Shown: positions 17,211 to 25,333 of the stretch, in pieces | How the letters are laid out: each line of letters opens with the position of its first letter | How positions within the stretch are numbered: the first letter of the stretch is position 1 | NCBI GenBank assembly: GCA_028284765.1 | Contig: JANQRA010000006.1 | Location: 1-64,000 of the forward strand | Reading direction: 5' to 3' | Length of the DNA stretch: 64,000 nucleotides | From: Acidimicrobiia bacterium | GTDB lineage: Bacteria > Actinomycetota > Acidimicrobiia > Spongiisociales > ZC4RG35 | Position numbers and translations under genes: made by a program | Notes under the pieces: generated by a model | What the model was told of the DNA's origin: nothing | What the model saw: only the letters and a program-made list of their open reading frames with translations | Databases searched by the model: none

Positions 17211-17923
17211 ACGCAAGGCGCGGCCTGTACGTGGCGATGGTTGTCGGACTGTTGGTGTCAGGCTGCGGCGCATCCCAAGGGGAACTCCTGGTCTCGGCGG
17301 CGGCTTCGCTCGGTGAGGCGTTCGAAGCCATCGAAGACGAGTTCGAGAGACTTCACCCGGATATTGACGTCGTTCTGAATCTCGCTGGGAGCACCACGCT
17401 CGCAAATCAGATCGTGGAAGGCGCTCCAGTTGACGTTTTTGCGTCAGCTGATGAGATGAGTGTCGCAAACCTCGATCCTGAGATCTTGCACTCAGAGCCA
17501 GCCGTGTTCGCGACGAATCGAATCCAGATCGCCATGCCGGCCGGAAATCCGGGTGAGGTCGTTGGCCTGGATTCTCTCGAAAACAACGATCTCTTGGTTG
17601 GATCTTGCGACGTCTCAGTACCTTGCGGTCTGTTGGCCGCTCAGATCGTTGAGGATGCGGAGCTTCAAGTGGAATTCGACACGTTTGAACCCAATGTGAA
17701 GGCGCTGTTGACGAAGGTCGAGAACGGCGAACTCGATGCCGGACTCGTCTACGTCACCGACACGTTCCCGGGTGTTGAGATAGTGGAAATCGAATCGGAC
17801 CGAACGACCAGCTATCCCATCGCTGCGGTTTCCGCCGACCAGGACGGCACGTTGTTCGTAGATTTTGTTCTCTCGCCGGCGGGTCAGGAAATCCTCGCTG
17901 AGTTTGGTTTCGGTACGCCATGA
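17207..17923 (+). CDS. modA: Molybdate ABC transporter substrate-binding lipoprotein
   Basis: 238-residue periplasmic-type binding protein exported as a lipoprotein: hydrophobic residues 7-19 end in 'LVSGCG' with Cys20. The mature part has the ModA core 'LLVSAAASLGEAFEAI', 'LNLAGSTTLANQIVEGAPVDVFASAD' and 'AGLVYVTDT', the residues that bind the oxyanion and define the family. It starts at a GTG that overlaps the previous stop and is itself coupled to modB. Tungstate binding cannot be excluded from sequence alone. Placement after AcnX, dehydrogenases and a hydrolase is unusual, as no molybdoenzyme is visible nearby. Confidence 0.93.
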   Translation: MNARRGLYVAMVVGLLVSGCGASQGELLVSAAASLGEAFEAIEDEFERLHPDIDVVLNLAGSTTLANQIVEGAPVDVFASADEMSVANLDPEILHSEPAVFATNRIQIAMPAGNPGEVVGLDSLENNDLLVGSCDVSVPCGLLAAQIVEDAELQVEFDTFEPNVKALLTKVENGELDAGLVYVTDTFPGVEIVEIESDRTTSYPIAAVSADQDGTLFVDFVLSPAGQEILAEFGFGTP

Positions 17924-18699
17924 GCAGACAGCCACTCTGGTTGAAGTCTCTGGCCGTGGTGGGTGTGCTCTTCTTTGCCGTGCCCCTTTTGGCTTTGGTC
18001 GTCCGGGTTCCGTGGGGCGATCTGCTTGAGATCATCTCTTCAGAGGAGACGCTTTCTGCGCTCTGGCTATCGATCGTGGCATCGGCAGCGGCTGTCGTTC
18101 TTTCAGTCGTCATCGGTATACCGCTCGCGGTGCTCCTGGCGAGTGCCGAATTCCGCGGAAAGGCCCTCGTTAGGGCCATTGTCCTTCTCCCGTTAGTGCT
18201 GCCGCCAGTGGTCGGCGGTGCAGCACTCCTCTTTGCCTTGGGACGTACGGGGTTGATTGGTGAGCCTCTTTACGACCTGACAGGTTTGGTCTTGCCGTTT
18301 TCGATTTGGGGCGTCGTCATCGCAGTGTCGTTCGTTTCGATTCCGTTCACGGTGATCACGGTCGAAGGAGCGCTTCGAGGCTCGGACAAGCGCTTTGAAG
18401 TGGCGGCCAGGTCATTGGGGGCCGATGCGTGGAAGACGCTCCGGCACGTCACCCTCCCAATGGTCTCTCCTGCGATTTACGCGGGTCTGACGTTGACCTG
18501 GGCTCGCGCGTTCGGAGAGTTCGGGGCAACTGTGGCCTTTGCCGGGAGTCTGGCAGGGAGAACCGAGACCTTGCCACTGGCGATCTTCGTGAATCTCCAG
18601 GGCGACCGTTCGGCCGCGATCGCACTCTCGTTGCTGATGGTCGTTGTGTCCGTGGTCGTTCTGGTGTTGATGCGCGATAGGTGGTTGAACCCCCGATGA
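17920..18699 (+). CDS. modB: Molybdate ABC transporter permease
   Basis: 259-residue permease with about five to six membrane helices. The cytoplasmic coupling (EAA) loop is 'EVAARSLGADAWKTLRHVTLPMVSPAIYAGLTL', and 'ARAFGEFGATVAFAGSLAGRTETLPLAIF' is the ModB/CysTW family signature ('GEFGAT...G..pG.T.TLPLAIY'). It overlaps modA by 4 nt and modC by 4 nt, giving the classic A-B-C order for translation-coupled assembly. Length is typical (220-270). Confidence 0.93.
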   Translation: MSRQPLWLKSLAVVGVLFFAVPLLALVVRVPWGDLLEIISSEETLSALWLSIVASAAAVVLSVVIGIPLAVLLASAEFRGKALVRAIVLLPLVLPPVVGGAALLFALGRTGLIGEPLYDLTGLVLPFSIWGVVIAVSFVSIPFTVITVEGALRGSDKRFEVAARSLGADAWKTLRHVTLPMVSPAIYAGLTLTWARAFGEFGATVAFAGSLAGRTETLPLAIFVNLQGDRSAAIALSLLMVVVSVVVLVLMRDRWLNPR

Positions 18700-19664
18700 G
18701 GTTCGAGCTCAGGGCTCAGCGTGCGGCCGGATTCACGGTCGAGGCAGACATCACGGTTCAACCTGGCGAGATCGTCGCGCTGGTGGGCCCCAACGGTGCA
18801 GGCAAGACCACGGCACTGCTTGCGCTGGCAGGTCTCGTCGATCAATCATCGAACTCAGGGTTTGAGGGTGTGCGCGTTGGTGTTGTGTTTCAAGATGGGT
18901 TGCTGTTCCCACACATGACGGTGCGCGAGAACGTTGAGTTCGGAGCTCTCAGGGACGTCGATGAGGTCATGGACGAGTTTGGAATATCGACGCTGGCTGA
19001 CCAAAGGCCGGGCAGCCTTTCAGGTGGTGAGCAGCAACGCGTGGCCATTGCTCGGACCATGGCTACCGCCCCCGAACTTCTTCTACTTGATGAGCCGATG
19101 TCAGCTCTCGACGTGTCTGCCAAAGCCGAAATGAGACGCTACCTGAGCGCCCTCTTCACGGAACTGGGTTGTGCCGTTCTGCTAGTCGCCCACGATCCTC
19201 TAGATGCGCTGGGGCTCGCTGACCGAGTGTATGTGATGGAAGATGGTCGCATCGTCCAATCCGGCACGCCGTCTGAGTTGAGGTCGAGGCCGGAGACCGA
19301 CTACGTCGCAGATTTGGCCGGTGTCAACCTTTTGAGCGGGGAGTCGTCGGGCAACGAGGTACACATTGGGAACCATGTGATTCGAGTAGTGGCTCTACCG
19401 CGGGATGGAAGTGTCTTGGTACAGATACATCCCAACGCCATCTCGATCCATCTCGATCGTCCGATCGGAAGCGCTCGCAACGTGTGGAAGAGCACCGTGG
19501 CCGCTGTTGAGGTCAAAGGCCCGGTGGCGAGGATCTCATTTGATGAGCCGATTCCGATCACTGCCGAGATCACGTCGGAGGCGGTCGACCAGTTGTCGAT
19601 CTCCGTCGGGTCCGACGTCTATCTAGCAGTCAAGGCCACCGAGATAGACGTCAGACCGGAGTGA
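18696..19664 (+). CDS. modC: Molybdate ABC transporter ATP-binding protein
   Basis: 322-residue ATPase. Walker A 'GPNGAGKTTAL' at about 31, Q-loop 'VVFQDGLLFPHMTVREN', signature '[13 protein letters not shown]', Walker B 'LLLLDEPMSALD', switch His in 'LLVAHDPLDAL'. The C-terminal 110 residues form a TOBE/MOP-like regulatory domain ('VHIGNHVIRVVAL...VQIHPNAISI'), as in ModC proteins that sense molybdate. The ATG at 18696 overlaps the modB stop. It ends the long operon starting at 12623 and is convergent with the MerR gene, 3 nt away, with no visible terminator. Confidence 0.92.
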   Translation: MRFELRAQRAAGFTVEADITVQPGEIVALVGPNGAGKTTALLALAGLVDQSSNSGFEGVRVGVVFQDGLLFPHMTVRENVEFGALRDVDEVMDEFGISTLADQRPGSLSGGEQQRVAIARTMATAPELLLLDEPMSALDVSAKAEMRRYLSALFTELGCAVLLVAHDPLDALGLADRVYVMEDGRIVQSGTPSELRSRPETDYVADLAGVNLLSGESSGNEVHIGNHVIRVVALPRDGSVLVQIHPNAISIHLDRPIGSARNVWKSTVAAVEVKGPVARISFDEPIPITAEITSEAVDQLSISVGSDVYLAVKATEIDVRPE

Positions 19665-19667
19665 GAA

Positions 19668-20495
19668 TCAGGATGCGGGCTTGATTGCCCACATCAGCTC
19701 CGTCAGCTGGTCGCTTTCGGAGACTTCAGATGGATCATTCAGGTACACCTCGGCGGGTGGCGCGGCTGGTTGGTAGCCGTTATCCGACATCCACGAGGAA
19801 ACAGCGTGATAGGCGGCTGAGATCTCGTGGTATGCGCCTTTGTGAAGCGTTGAGGCGACCTCTCCGCCCTCCAGCTTCTTAGAGCTCACGGGTCCGGCGT
19901 CGTCAAACGCTGCGGGGACCGGGATGCACATCTCGATCTTGCCCGGGGTCTCTTCATCGATCACATCGTGGTACACCACGAAAGGCGCTCCGGTCGGAGT
20001 TATACCTGCAGGGCCAATCACTCCCATGATCGCTCCGAAGCCCTCTCCGATAGCAGCGCCAACGCGACCGAGGTCCGTCTCCTTTTCCACGGCGGCGACC
20101 TGGGTGTCCGGTACTTCTTTGATTGATACTTCGTATGGCATGAGTGCCTTCTTTCCTTCAACTAGCTCTGCGAACGCACTCAGCTTCTGTTGCAAGTCAG
20201 TCAAGTTGGTCTCCAGCCGTTTCAGGTGCTGCCCCATGAGCCGGTCCCGGTTCTCCGGGTTGGCGTCGAGGACACGGCCAATCTCCTCGAGAGGCATATC
20301 CATGCCACGAAGGACGCGGATGGCCTCGGCTCTGGGCACCTGTGCTGGGCCGTAGTAGCGGTACCCGTTTGAGGTATCCACGTGTTCCGGAACAAGCAGG
20401 CCCTGCTGGTCATAGAGACGCAACGCCTTCACTGAAAGACGGGTGGTTTCGGAAAACCGCCCGATCGACATCAACTGTGGGTCGCGTTCGCTCAT
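19668..20495 (-). CDS. MerR family regulator with GyrI-like effector domain
   Basis: 275-residue regulator of the BltR/BmrR type. Residues 9-75 are the MerR winged helix: 'MSIGRFSETTRLSVKALRLYDQQGLLVPE...GYRYYGPAQV'. A coiled dimerisation helix follows ('RLMGQHLKRLETNLTDLQQKLSAFAELVEG'), and from about 120 the GyrI-like small-molecule domain ('YEVSIKEVPDTQVAAVEKET', ending 'EVYLNDPSEV'). It should bind hydrophobic or cationic drugs and activate a promoter with a 19-bp spacer. Exactly such a promoter lies directly in front of its own gene, so it is probably autoregulated. The mRNA looks leaderless from the ATG at 20495. No efflux pump adjoins it. Confidence 0.9.
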   Translation of the reverse strand: MSERDPQLMSIGRFSETTRLSVKALRLYDQQGLLVPEHVDTSNGYRYYGPAQVPRAEAIRVLRGMDMPLEEIGRVLDANPENRDRLMGQHLKRLETNLTDLQQKLSAFAELVEGKKALMPYEVSIKEVPDTQVAAVEKETDLGRVGAAIGEGFGAIMGVIGPAGITPTGAPFVVYHDVIDEETPGKIEMCIPVPAAFDDAGPVSSKKLEGGEVASTLHKGAYHEISAAYHAVSSWMSDNGYQPAAPPAEVYLNDPSEVSESDQLTELMWAIKPAS

Positions 20496-20501
20496 GACTT
20501 C

Positions 20502-20532
20502 ATCCTGGGGCCTCCCCTTGGGGGAGAGTCAA
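20502..20532 (-). promoter_or_regulatory. MerR-type promoter/operator with 19-bp spacer
   Basis: On the minus strand, TTGACT (20532-20527) and CAGGAT (20507-20502) are separated by exactly 19 nt, and the spacer holds the dyad CTCCCC-(CAA)-GGGGAG. An over-long spacer with a central dyad is the hallmark of promoters activated by MerR proteins. Six nt separate the -10 from the MerR start codon, so transcription should begin at or next to the ATG. Confidence 0.75.
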
Positions 20533-20554
20533 GGCCTTCTTGGAAAGAATCTAC

Positions 20555-20605
20555 GAACCCTGGGTTCTGGACTTCGCTATCCGGGGGTAGGAACCCTGGG
20601 TTCGC
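20555..20605. repeat. Dispersed palindromic element, copies B and C
   Basis: Two GAACCC-T-GGGTTC palindromes (20555-20567 and 20591-20603) separated by 23 nt. The stretch 20569-20605 is 31/37 identical to 5845-5881. The segment between them can fold (CTATC 20577-20581 with GGTAG 20586-20590). Just upstream, TCAAGGCCTTCT (20529-20540) recurs at 25166-25177 next to copy D. It lies between the MerR gene and the preceding small membrane protein gene. Confidence 0.6.
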
Positions 20606-20617
20606 TAATCCTGGACG

Positions 20618-21136
20618 TTAGGAGTCGAGGTTGAGGCTGGAGAGGTCGAGCTCACAGGCCTGGTCGCGCATCGTGTTGATCGCGTGTTGGGCGAACGCTT
20701 GGGCCTGAAGCTTCCGAGCCTGACCAGCAGCCTGTCCGGCCTGCTGGCCCCAGTCGATCAGCTGACTGTTGAGACTCTCACACCCATCGGCGTTGTCGAT
20801 GTCGACCACTGCGACCGGGAGTTTGGCGTCGACGTCCCATTCAAACGTCGCCTGGACCTGTCTCTCCAGAAGGAAGTCGTCCTCCCAAGTCTCGGTCGGG
20901 AATCCAAACGGCTCGTCGCCTCGCAAGGTCACCTCCACACCCGTCACGTCCTGGAGGACGATGGACCATTCCATCTGTTCAACATCGCTGGGATTGCCTC
21001 CACCGGCGTCGGGAGAGGCATCACTACCGATGATGTTGATGACCACGATCAGAGCAACGAGAGCGAAGATCGCAATCAGGCCCCATGTGATCCACTTGCG
21101 CGTGGGCCATTCAAAGCCCGAGGATCGATCTGTCAT
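20618..21136 (-). CDS. Single-pass membrane protein of unknown function
   Basis: 172-residue protein with a cytoplasmic N-terminus ('MTDRSSGFEWPTRKW'), one membrane helix at about 17-38 ('GLIAIFALVALIVVINII'), and an outside domain rich in acidic residues. The domain contains two Cys ('NADGCESLNSQL' and 'RDQACELDL') that could form a disulphide. It is the last gene of the oligopeptide transporter operon, 9 nt after oppC. I do not recognise the family; a transporter-associated accessory role is a guess from position. Confidence 0.75.
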   Translation of the reverse strand: MTDRSSGFEWPTRKWITWGLIAIFALVALIVVINIIGSDASPDAGGGNPSDVEQMEWSIVLQDVTGVEVTLRGDEPFGFPTETWEDDFLLERQVQATFEWDVDAKLPVAVVDIDNADGCESLNSQLIDWGQQAGQAAGQARKLQAQAFAQHAINTMRDQACELDLSSLNLDS

Positions 21137-21145
21137 GCCCGCTGT

Positions 21146-22084
21146 TTACTTGCTTCTGAGCTTCGGGTCCAGCGCGTCGCGCAGACCATCGCCGATGAAG
21201 TTGACGCTCATCACCGTCAAGGAGATGAGGACACCAGGAGCGATGACTCGCATCGGTGACAGCTGCAGGTAGTTCGCAGCGTCAAAGAGCAAGCGTCCCC
21301 AGGTGGGGAAGTCAGCAGGGAAGCCCAAGCCCAGGAACGAAAGAGCAGACTCGGTGATGATCGCCGCAGCCGTTCCGAGGGCGGCCGAGACCATGACCGG
21401 CGACAGCGTGTTGGGCAGGATGTGCCGCATGATCACGTTGCGTTTCTTGGCTCCGATCGAGTGAGCAGCGAGGACGAACTCCTCCTCCTTGATAGACAGC
21501 ACATCACCCCGGACGATTCGTGCTGTCTGCATCCACGAGGTAACCCCGATGATCACCACCACCAAGATGAAGATGCCCAGCTCTGGACCGAATGCATCCT
21601 TCAGCGGCTCACGGAAGAGCATGATCACGACAAGCAGCAGGGGCAGGATCGGAAGGGCGAGGAACAGGTCAGTGACACGCATCATCGGCCCATCAAGTCG
21701 TTTGAAGAATCCAGAGAGAATCCCGATGAGCGTGCCCAGAACCGTGCCCAGGATCATCGCTGCGAATCCCACAGCGAGAGAGATCCGGCCGCCGATGAGA
21801 ACCCGGGCAAGCACGTCACGGCCGAGGTTGTCAGTACCGAGAGGATTGTCTGCACTCGGTCCTTGGTTGGCGTTGGGAATGTCGAGCTCGAACGGGTCGG
21901 GACCGTAGATGATGGGGCCGAAGACGGTTGCGAACACGATGATGGCCAGCAGGACGAGTCCGACCATCGCTCCTTTGTGACGTTTGAACTGTCGCCAGAC
22001 ATCCTGGCGGAGAGATCGGTGCTTCTCTACCAACTCGTCAGTAGCTGTCGTCGTCTCGTCTATTCGGTCTTGGGTCGTCGCCAT
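21146..22084 (-). CDS. Oligopeptide/dipeptide ABC transporter permease, DppC/OppC type
   Basis: 312-residue permease. The N-terminal OppC segment ('LRQDVWRQFKRHKGAMVGLVLLAIIVFATVFGPII') is followed by the BPD_transp_1 domain with 'HPLGTDNLGRDVLARVLIGGRISLAVG'-like residues, and the EAA loop 'VLAAHSIGAKKRNVIMRHILPNTLSPVMV'. The end 'GVLISLTVMSVNFIGDGLRDALDPKLR' is the family C-terminus. It forms the membrane channel with the DppB-type protein encoded 18 nt upstream. Imported peptides could be the substrates of the two M20 peptidases encoded in the same operon. Confidence 0.93.
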   Translation of the reverse strand: MATTQDRIDETTTATDELVEKHRSLRQDVWRQFKRHKGAMVGLVLLAIIVFATVFGPIIYGPDPFELDIPNANQGPSADNPLGTDNLGRDVLARVLIGGRISLAVGFAAMILGTVLGTLIGILSGFFKRLDGPMMRVTDLFLALPILPLLLVVIMLFREPLKDAFGPELGIFILVVVIIGVTSWMQTARIVRGDVLSIKEEEFVLAAHSIGAKKRNVIMRHILPNTLSPVMVSAALGTAAAIITESALSFLGLGFPADFPTWGRLLFDAANYLQLSPMRVIAPGVLISLTVMSVNFIGDGLRDALDPKLRSK

Positions 22085-22102
22085 CGTTTAGCTCCGGTCC
22101 GT

Positions 22103-23122
22103 TCAGTCGTATCTGATTCGTGGGTCCAGCAGTCCGTACGTGATATCAGCCACCAGGTTGAACACCACGATCAGGAAGGCAAACATGAATGTGAGGGTCT
22201 GAACCATGGGAACGTCACCTTGTCCGATGGCCGTGATCAGCAGAGCGCCGAGGCCGTTGATCCTGAAGATCTGCTCGGTGATGATCGCTCCAGCGAAGAT
22301 GCCGGGGATCGACAGCGCGATGAGCGTGATCACCGGGATCATCGAGTTTCTCATGACGTGGGTCATGACGACTTTGCGCTCGCCGAGACCCTTTGACCGT
22401 GCGGTGCGGACATAGTCCTCGTGCAGGTTGTCGAGCACCGAAGCTCTGGTGAACCGGCTGAGGGCGGCGGCGTTGAACAGCGTTAGCACCGAGACCGGCA
22501 TGATCATCTGCTCGATCTGGATCCAGATGCTGTCCCAGCTGGTCCAGTCGACCACATGGGTCGTGTCATAGAACGACGGGAACCACCCGAGCCAAACCGA
22601 GAAGATCACAATCGCCAGCAGGCCGGTGAAGAAAGTCGGGACCGAGTATCCGACCATCGTGACGAAGGTTCCGATGTTGTCGAAAGCCGAGTACTGCTTG
22701 TAAGCGGAGATGACGCCGACCGGGATGGCGATCAGGGTGCCAAAGACAAATGCCAGGCCCAGAACCCAGAGGGTTTGGGGAAGACGCTGGTAGATGATGT
22801 CGACGGCTGGTGCCCGAGATGACCATGAGATGATCCGTGCCCGGTTTTCGCAGTCACCGATGCAGGTGCCGAAGATCGAGTCGATCAAGTTGAGTGGCTC
22901 GTTGATGAACATCAACTGCATCCACTTGACCCATTTGACGAGGAAGGGGTCGTTGAATCCGAGGGATTCACGGATGGCTTCCTTGACTTCGTCGGGGAGT
23001 GTCAGCGGGAGCTGAGAGGTTGGGTCGCCGGGGGCGAGGTCGAGAATCGCGAAGATGATCAGGCTGATGATCACCAGCGTTGGAATAGCGAAGAGGGTCC
23101 TTCTCAGGACGTATGTGCCCAC
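22103..23122 (-). CDS. Oligopeptide/dipeptide ABC transporter permease, DppB/OppB type
   Basis: 339-residue permease starting with the DppB signature 'YVLRRTLFAIPTLVIISLIIFAILDLAPGDP'. The EAA loop is 'YVRTARSKGLGERKVVMTHVMRNSMIPVITL', followed by 'FAGAIITEQIFRINGLGALLITAI', and the end 'LVADITYGLLDPRIRYD' is typical. A longer periplasmic loop after helix one (residues 60-110) includes two cysteines ('GTCIGDCENRA'), which is less usual. It follows the binding-protein gene after a hairpin that may lower transcription into the permease genes. Confidence 0.93.
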   Translation of the reverse strand: MGTYVLRRTLFAIPTLVIISLIIFAILDLAPGDPTSQLPLTLPDEVKEAIRESLGFNDPFLVKWVKWMQLMFINEPLNLIDSIFGTCIGDCENRARIISWSSRAPAVDIIYQRLPQTLWVLGLAFVFGTLIAIPVGVISAYKQYSAFDNIGTFVTMVGYSVPTFFTGLLAIVIFSVWLGWFPSFYDTTHVVDWTSWDSIWIQIEQMIMPVSVLTLFNAAALSRFTRASVLDNLHEDYVRTARSKGLGERKVVMTHVMRNSMIPVITLIALSIPGIFAGAIITEQIFRINGLGALLITAIGQGDVPMVQTLTFMFAFLIVVFNLVADITYGLLDPRIRYD

Positions 23123-23163
23123 GTATTCACTTCTTTCCCAGGTTCAAGACCTCAGAATAACGC

Positions 23164-23197
23164 AAAGTGCCCCTCAGATGTCACTGAGGGGCACTTT
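23164..23197. terminator. 13-bp perfect hairpin between binding protein and permease genes
   Basis: AAAGTGCCCCTCA (23164-23176) and TGAGGGGCACTTT (23185-23197) pair perfectly around an 8-nt loop. On the minus strand it lies 25 nt after the stop of the binding-protein gene and 40 nt before the oppB-type start. Such intra-operon hairpins usually stabilise or attenuate, giving more binding protein than permease. The plus-strand side has a T-rich tail (CTTTTA). Confidence 0.75.
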
Positions 23198-23222
23198 CTT
23201 TTACTAAGAGGTTTCGTGCGGA

Positions 23223-25040
23223 TTAACCCTCGCTACGGTACCAGTCCTGGATGTTCCAGTACTCCGAGCTCCAACCGTTGGGATCGCCGAATCCTTCGAT
23301 CGTGTTGCTGATACCGGACACGTTGCCTCGGTGGATGAGCGGAATGATCGCGCCCTTCTCTACGAGGATGTCCTGCATCTGCTGCACGATGCCGTTGAAT
23401 GCGGGATCGCTGGAGGCCGTCGAGTTGGCCGTCACGGCAAGCTCGTCGTACTCCGAGTCAGAGAACCGTGGCATGTTGTCACTGGCGGGCCAGCCAAGTG
23501 CCGCGGTCGGAATCTGATCTGTGATCCATCCGTCCAGGTAGCCAGCGGCGTCAGGTGCGGTAGCACCGTTCGTGAACATCTCCATGTCTGAGAAGAACTT
23601 CCAGATGGAGAAGTCGGATGCGCTGGTCCCGTCGAAGAAGAGGGAGGCGTCCTGGTTGCTCATTTCAGCAACGACACCGATCTCTTCCCAGTTGGACTTG
23701 ATGATGTCCTGGTTCGACTGACGCACTGCGTTGGTCGAGGTGACATACGTGAACACGAGCGGTCCGAAGGTCGGGTGCTCGCGGACGCCGTCGTCATCCG
23801 TATCCAGATAACCGAGGTCATCGAGGATCTGGTTGGCGGCGGCAACGTCACGTGTCAGACACCAGTTCTGGTTGGTCGTGGCCTGATCACCGACGGGCCA
23901 GATGGTGCACGTAGGCACACCAGTCGGGCCGTAACCGACAGCCACAAGGGCGTCACGGTCGATGGCCAGAGACAGGGCCCGGGCAAACTCACCGTTCTGG
24001 TACAGCACGGGGTGCTGTGCCGGGAACTCTGATGGTGGGTCTGCGGCTGGGTCAGTCTGGTTCAGGTTGATGTGCTCGACGTTCGCAGTGAACGAAGTCA
24101 CGATCCGGCCGAATCCAGCAGCCTCCATCGGCTGCAGAATCTCAGGAGCAACCTGAAGGTTCCACGCGTAGTCGGCTTCACCGATTTCGAGGACGGAACG
24201 GGCGGATGCCTCAGCATCGCCACCACCCTTGATCTCGACCGTGGTGAAGAACGGCTTGCCGTCCTCGACTTCACGGTAGAGAGGGTTGTACTCGTAGCTG
24301 ACAACGTCCTCAGGGCGGAGGTCGGTCACCATGTAGGGACCGGTTCCGATGGGGGCGAAGTTCTGCTCGGTGCAAGCGCTCGCACCTTCACCAACGCAGT
24401 CTTGGAACTGAGCACGCTGAATGATGGGCGATGTATAGCCAACAAACGAGATGTACGGGTAGGGCTGGGGGTTGGTGAAGTTGACTGTGACAGTCAGATC
24501 ATCAACGGCCACAACGTCCTCAACCGTGGAGAAGTCTGCCGAGCAACCGGTGAGCTCGTCCGCGCAGTATTCCCACGTGAACAGAACGTCGTCGGCAGTG
24601 AACGGTGTTCCGTCGGACCAGACCACGCCCTCCTTGAGGGTGTAGGTGATCGACGTGAAGTCTTCAGCGACTCCACCGTTCTCGACAGTTGGTACTTCAG
24701 CTGCCAGGTCGGGAACCAGACTTCCGTCGGGCGCCACGTCGAGCAGCGGCTCGTTTACTAGCGATGCAGCAAGGATGTCCTTCGTGCCTGACGACAGGTT
24801 GCCGTTGGCCTGTGAAGGAGCCTGCCACTGGAGTATTTGCAGGGGTCCACCAGAACCGGCCTCCATGCCCGTATCGGGCGGCTCGGTCGTGTCTGGAGTA
24901 TCCCCGCCATCCGCGGTGGTGGTAGTCGCATCACCGCCGCCGTCGGCCGTGGTGGTCGTATCATCACCTTCGCTGGGGCTACATGCCGCGACGATCATCG
25001 CCAGGACGGCAAGCAACGCCAGCAGTCGGGTTCTCTTCAT
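23223..25040 (-). CDS. Oligopeptide ABC transporter substrate-binding lipoprotein
   Basis: 605-residue family 5 extracellular solute-binding protein. The ATG at 25040 is chosen because GGAGGAAA lies 7 nt upstream and the product starts with a lipoprotein signal 'MKRTRLLALLAVLAMIVAAC' (Cys20). A Thr/Asp/Gly-rich linker (about 22-55) leads to the SBP_bac_5 domain: 'VPTVENGGVAEDFTSITYTLKEGVVWSDGTPFTADDVLFTW' carries the family motif, followed by 'GTGPYMVTD' and 'FARALSLAIDRDALVAVGYG'. It delivers peptides to the permeases encoded downstream. It is transcribed after dppDF-type ATPase genes, with repeat copies D and E in between. Confidence 0.93.
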   Translation of the reverse strand: MKRTRLLALLAVLAMIVAACSPSEGDDTTTTADGGGDATTTTADGGDTPDTTEPPDTGMEAGSGGPLQILQWQAPSQANGNLSSGTKDILAASLVNEPLLDVAPDGSLVPDLAAEVPTVENGGVAEDFTSITYTLKEGVVWSDGTPFTADDVLFTWEYCADELTGCSADFSTVEDVVAVDDLTVTVNFTNPQPYPYISFVGYTSPIIQRAQFQDCVGEGASACTEQNFAPIGTGPYMVTDLRPEDVVSYEYNPLYREVEDGKPFFTTVEIKGGGDAEASARSVLEIGEADYAWNLQVAPEILQPMEAAGFGRIVTSFTANVEHINLNQTDPAADPPSEFPAQHPVLYQNGEFARALSLAIDRDALVAVGYGPTGVPTCTIWPVGDQATTNQNWCLTRDVAAANQILDDLGYLDTDDDGVREHPTFGPLVFTYVTSTNAVRQSNQDIIKSNWEEIGVVAEMSNQDASLFFDGTSASDFSIWKFFSDMEMFTNGATAPDAAGYLDGWITDQIPTAALGWPASDNMPRFSDSEYDELAVTANSTASSDPAFNGIVQQMQDILVEKGAIIPLIHRGNVSGISNTIEGFGDPNGWSSEYWNIQDWYRSEG

Positions 25041-25194
25041 TACTTGTTTCCTCCATATGCCGGAACGATCGCCCGGCATCGGGGGGAACGCTAACACCGT
25101 GTTGGAGGATTGGCGCAAGTAACCGCGCGGTAAAGAACCGGTGAATCTCCGAATGTCCAGCTAGATCAAGGCCTTCTGCGGAAAAGTCAAGCAA

Positions 25195-25224
25195 CCGCCA
25201 TTTGGCGGGTGGAACCCGGGGTTG
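25195..25224. repeat. Dispersed palindromic element, copy D
   Basis: Hairpin CCGCCA-TT-TGGCGG (25195-25208) followed after 3 nt by GAACCC-G-GGGTTG (25212-25224), the same hairpin-plus-palindrome plan as copies A, C and E. It is followed by 'atatcgccgtatgcgg', resembling the TCGC..TAT..GG segment after copy B. Confidence 0.5.
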
Positions 25225-25300
25225 ATATCGCCGTATGCGGCTCGAATCAGCTCATCTTGGTGAGAGCGCGACTCGCGTGATGCGCGTACTTGAGCCGATC

Positions 25301-25333
25301 GCAGCCGTATCTGGCTGCAGGAACCCGGGGTTT
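25301..25333. repeat. Dispersed palindromic element, copy E
   Basis: Hairpin GCAGCC-gtatct-GGCTGC (25301-25318), two bases, then GAACCC-G-GGGTTT (25321-25333). It ends 6 nt before the stop codon of the OppF-type gene, so on the minus strand it could act as that gene's terminator-like structure. Confidence 0.5.

Noticed and set aside
21422-22396. 324-codon plus-strand frame across the two permease genes
   Set aside because: Its Asp/Glu/Arg/His-rich sequence is the complement of membrane-helix codons and spans two real genes.
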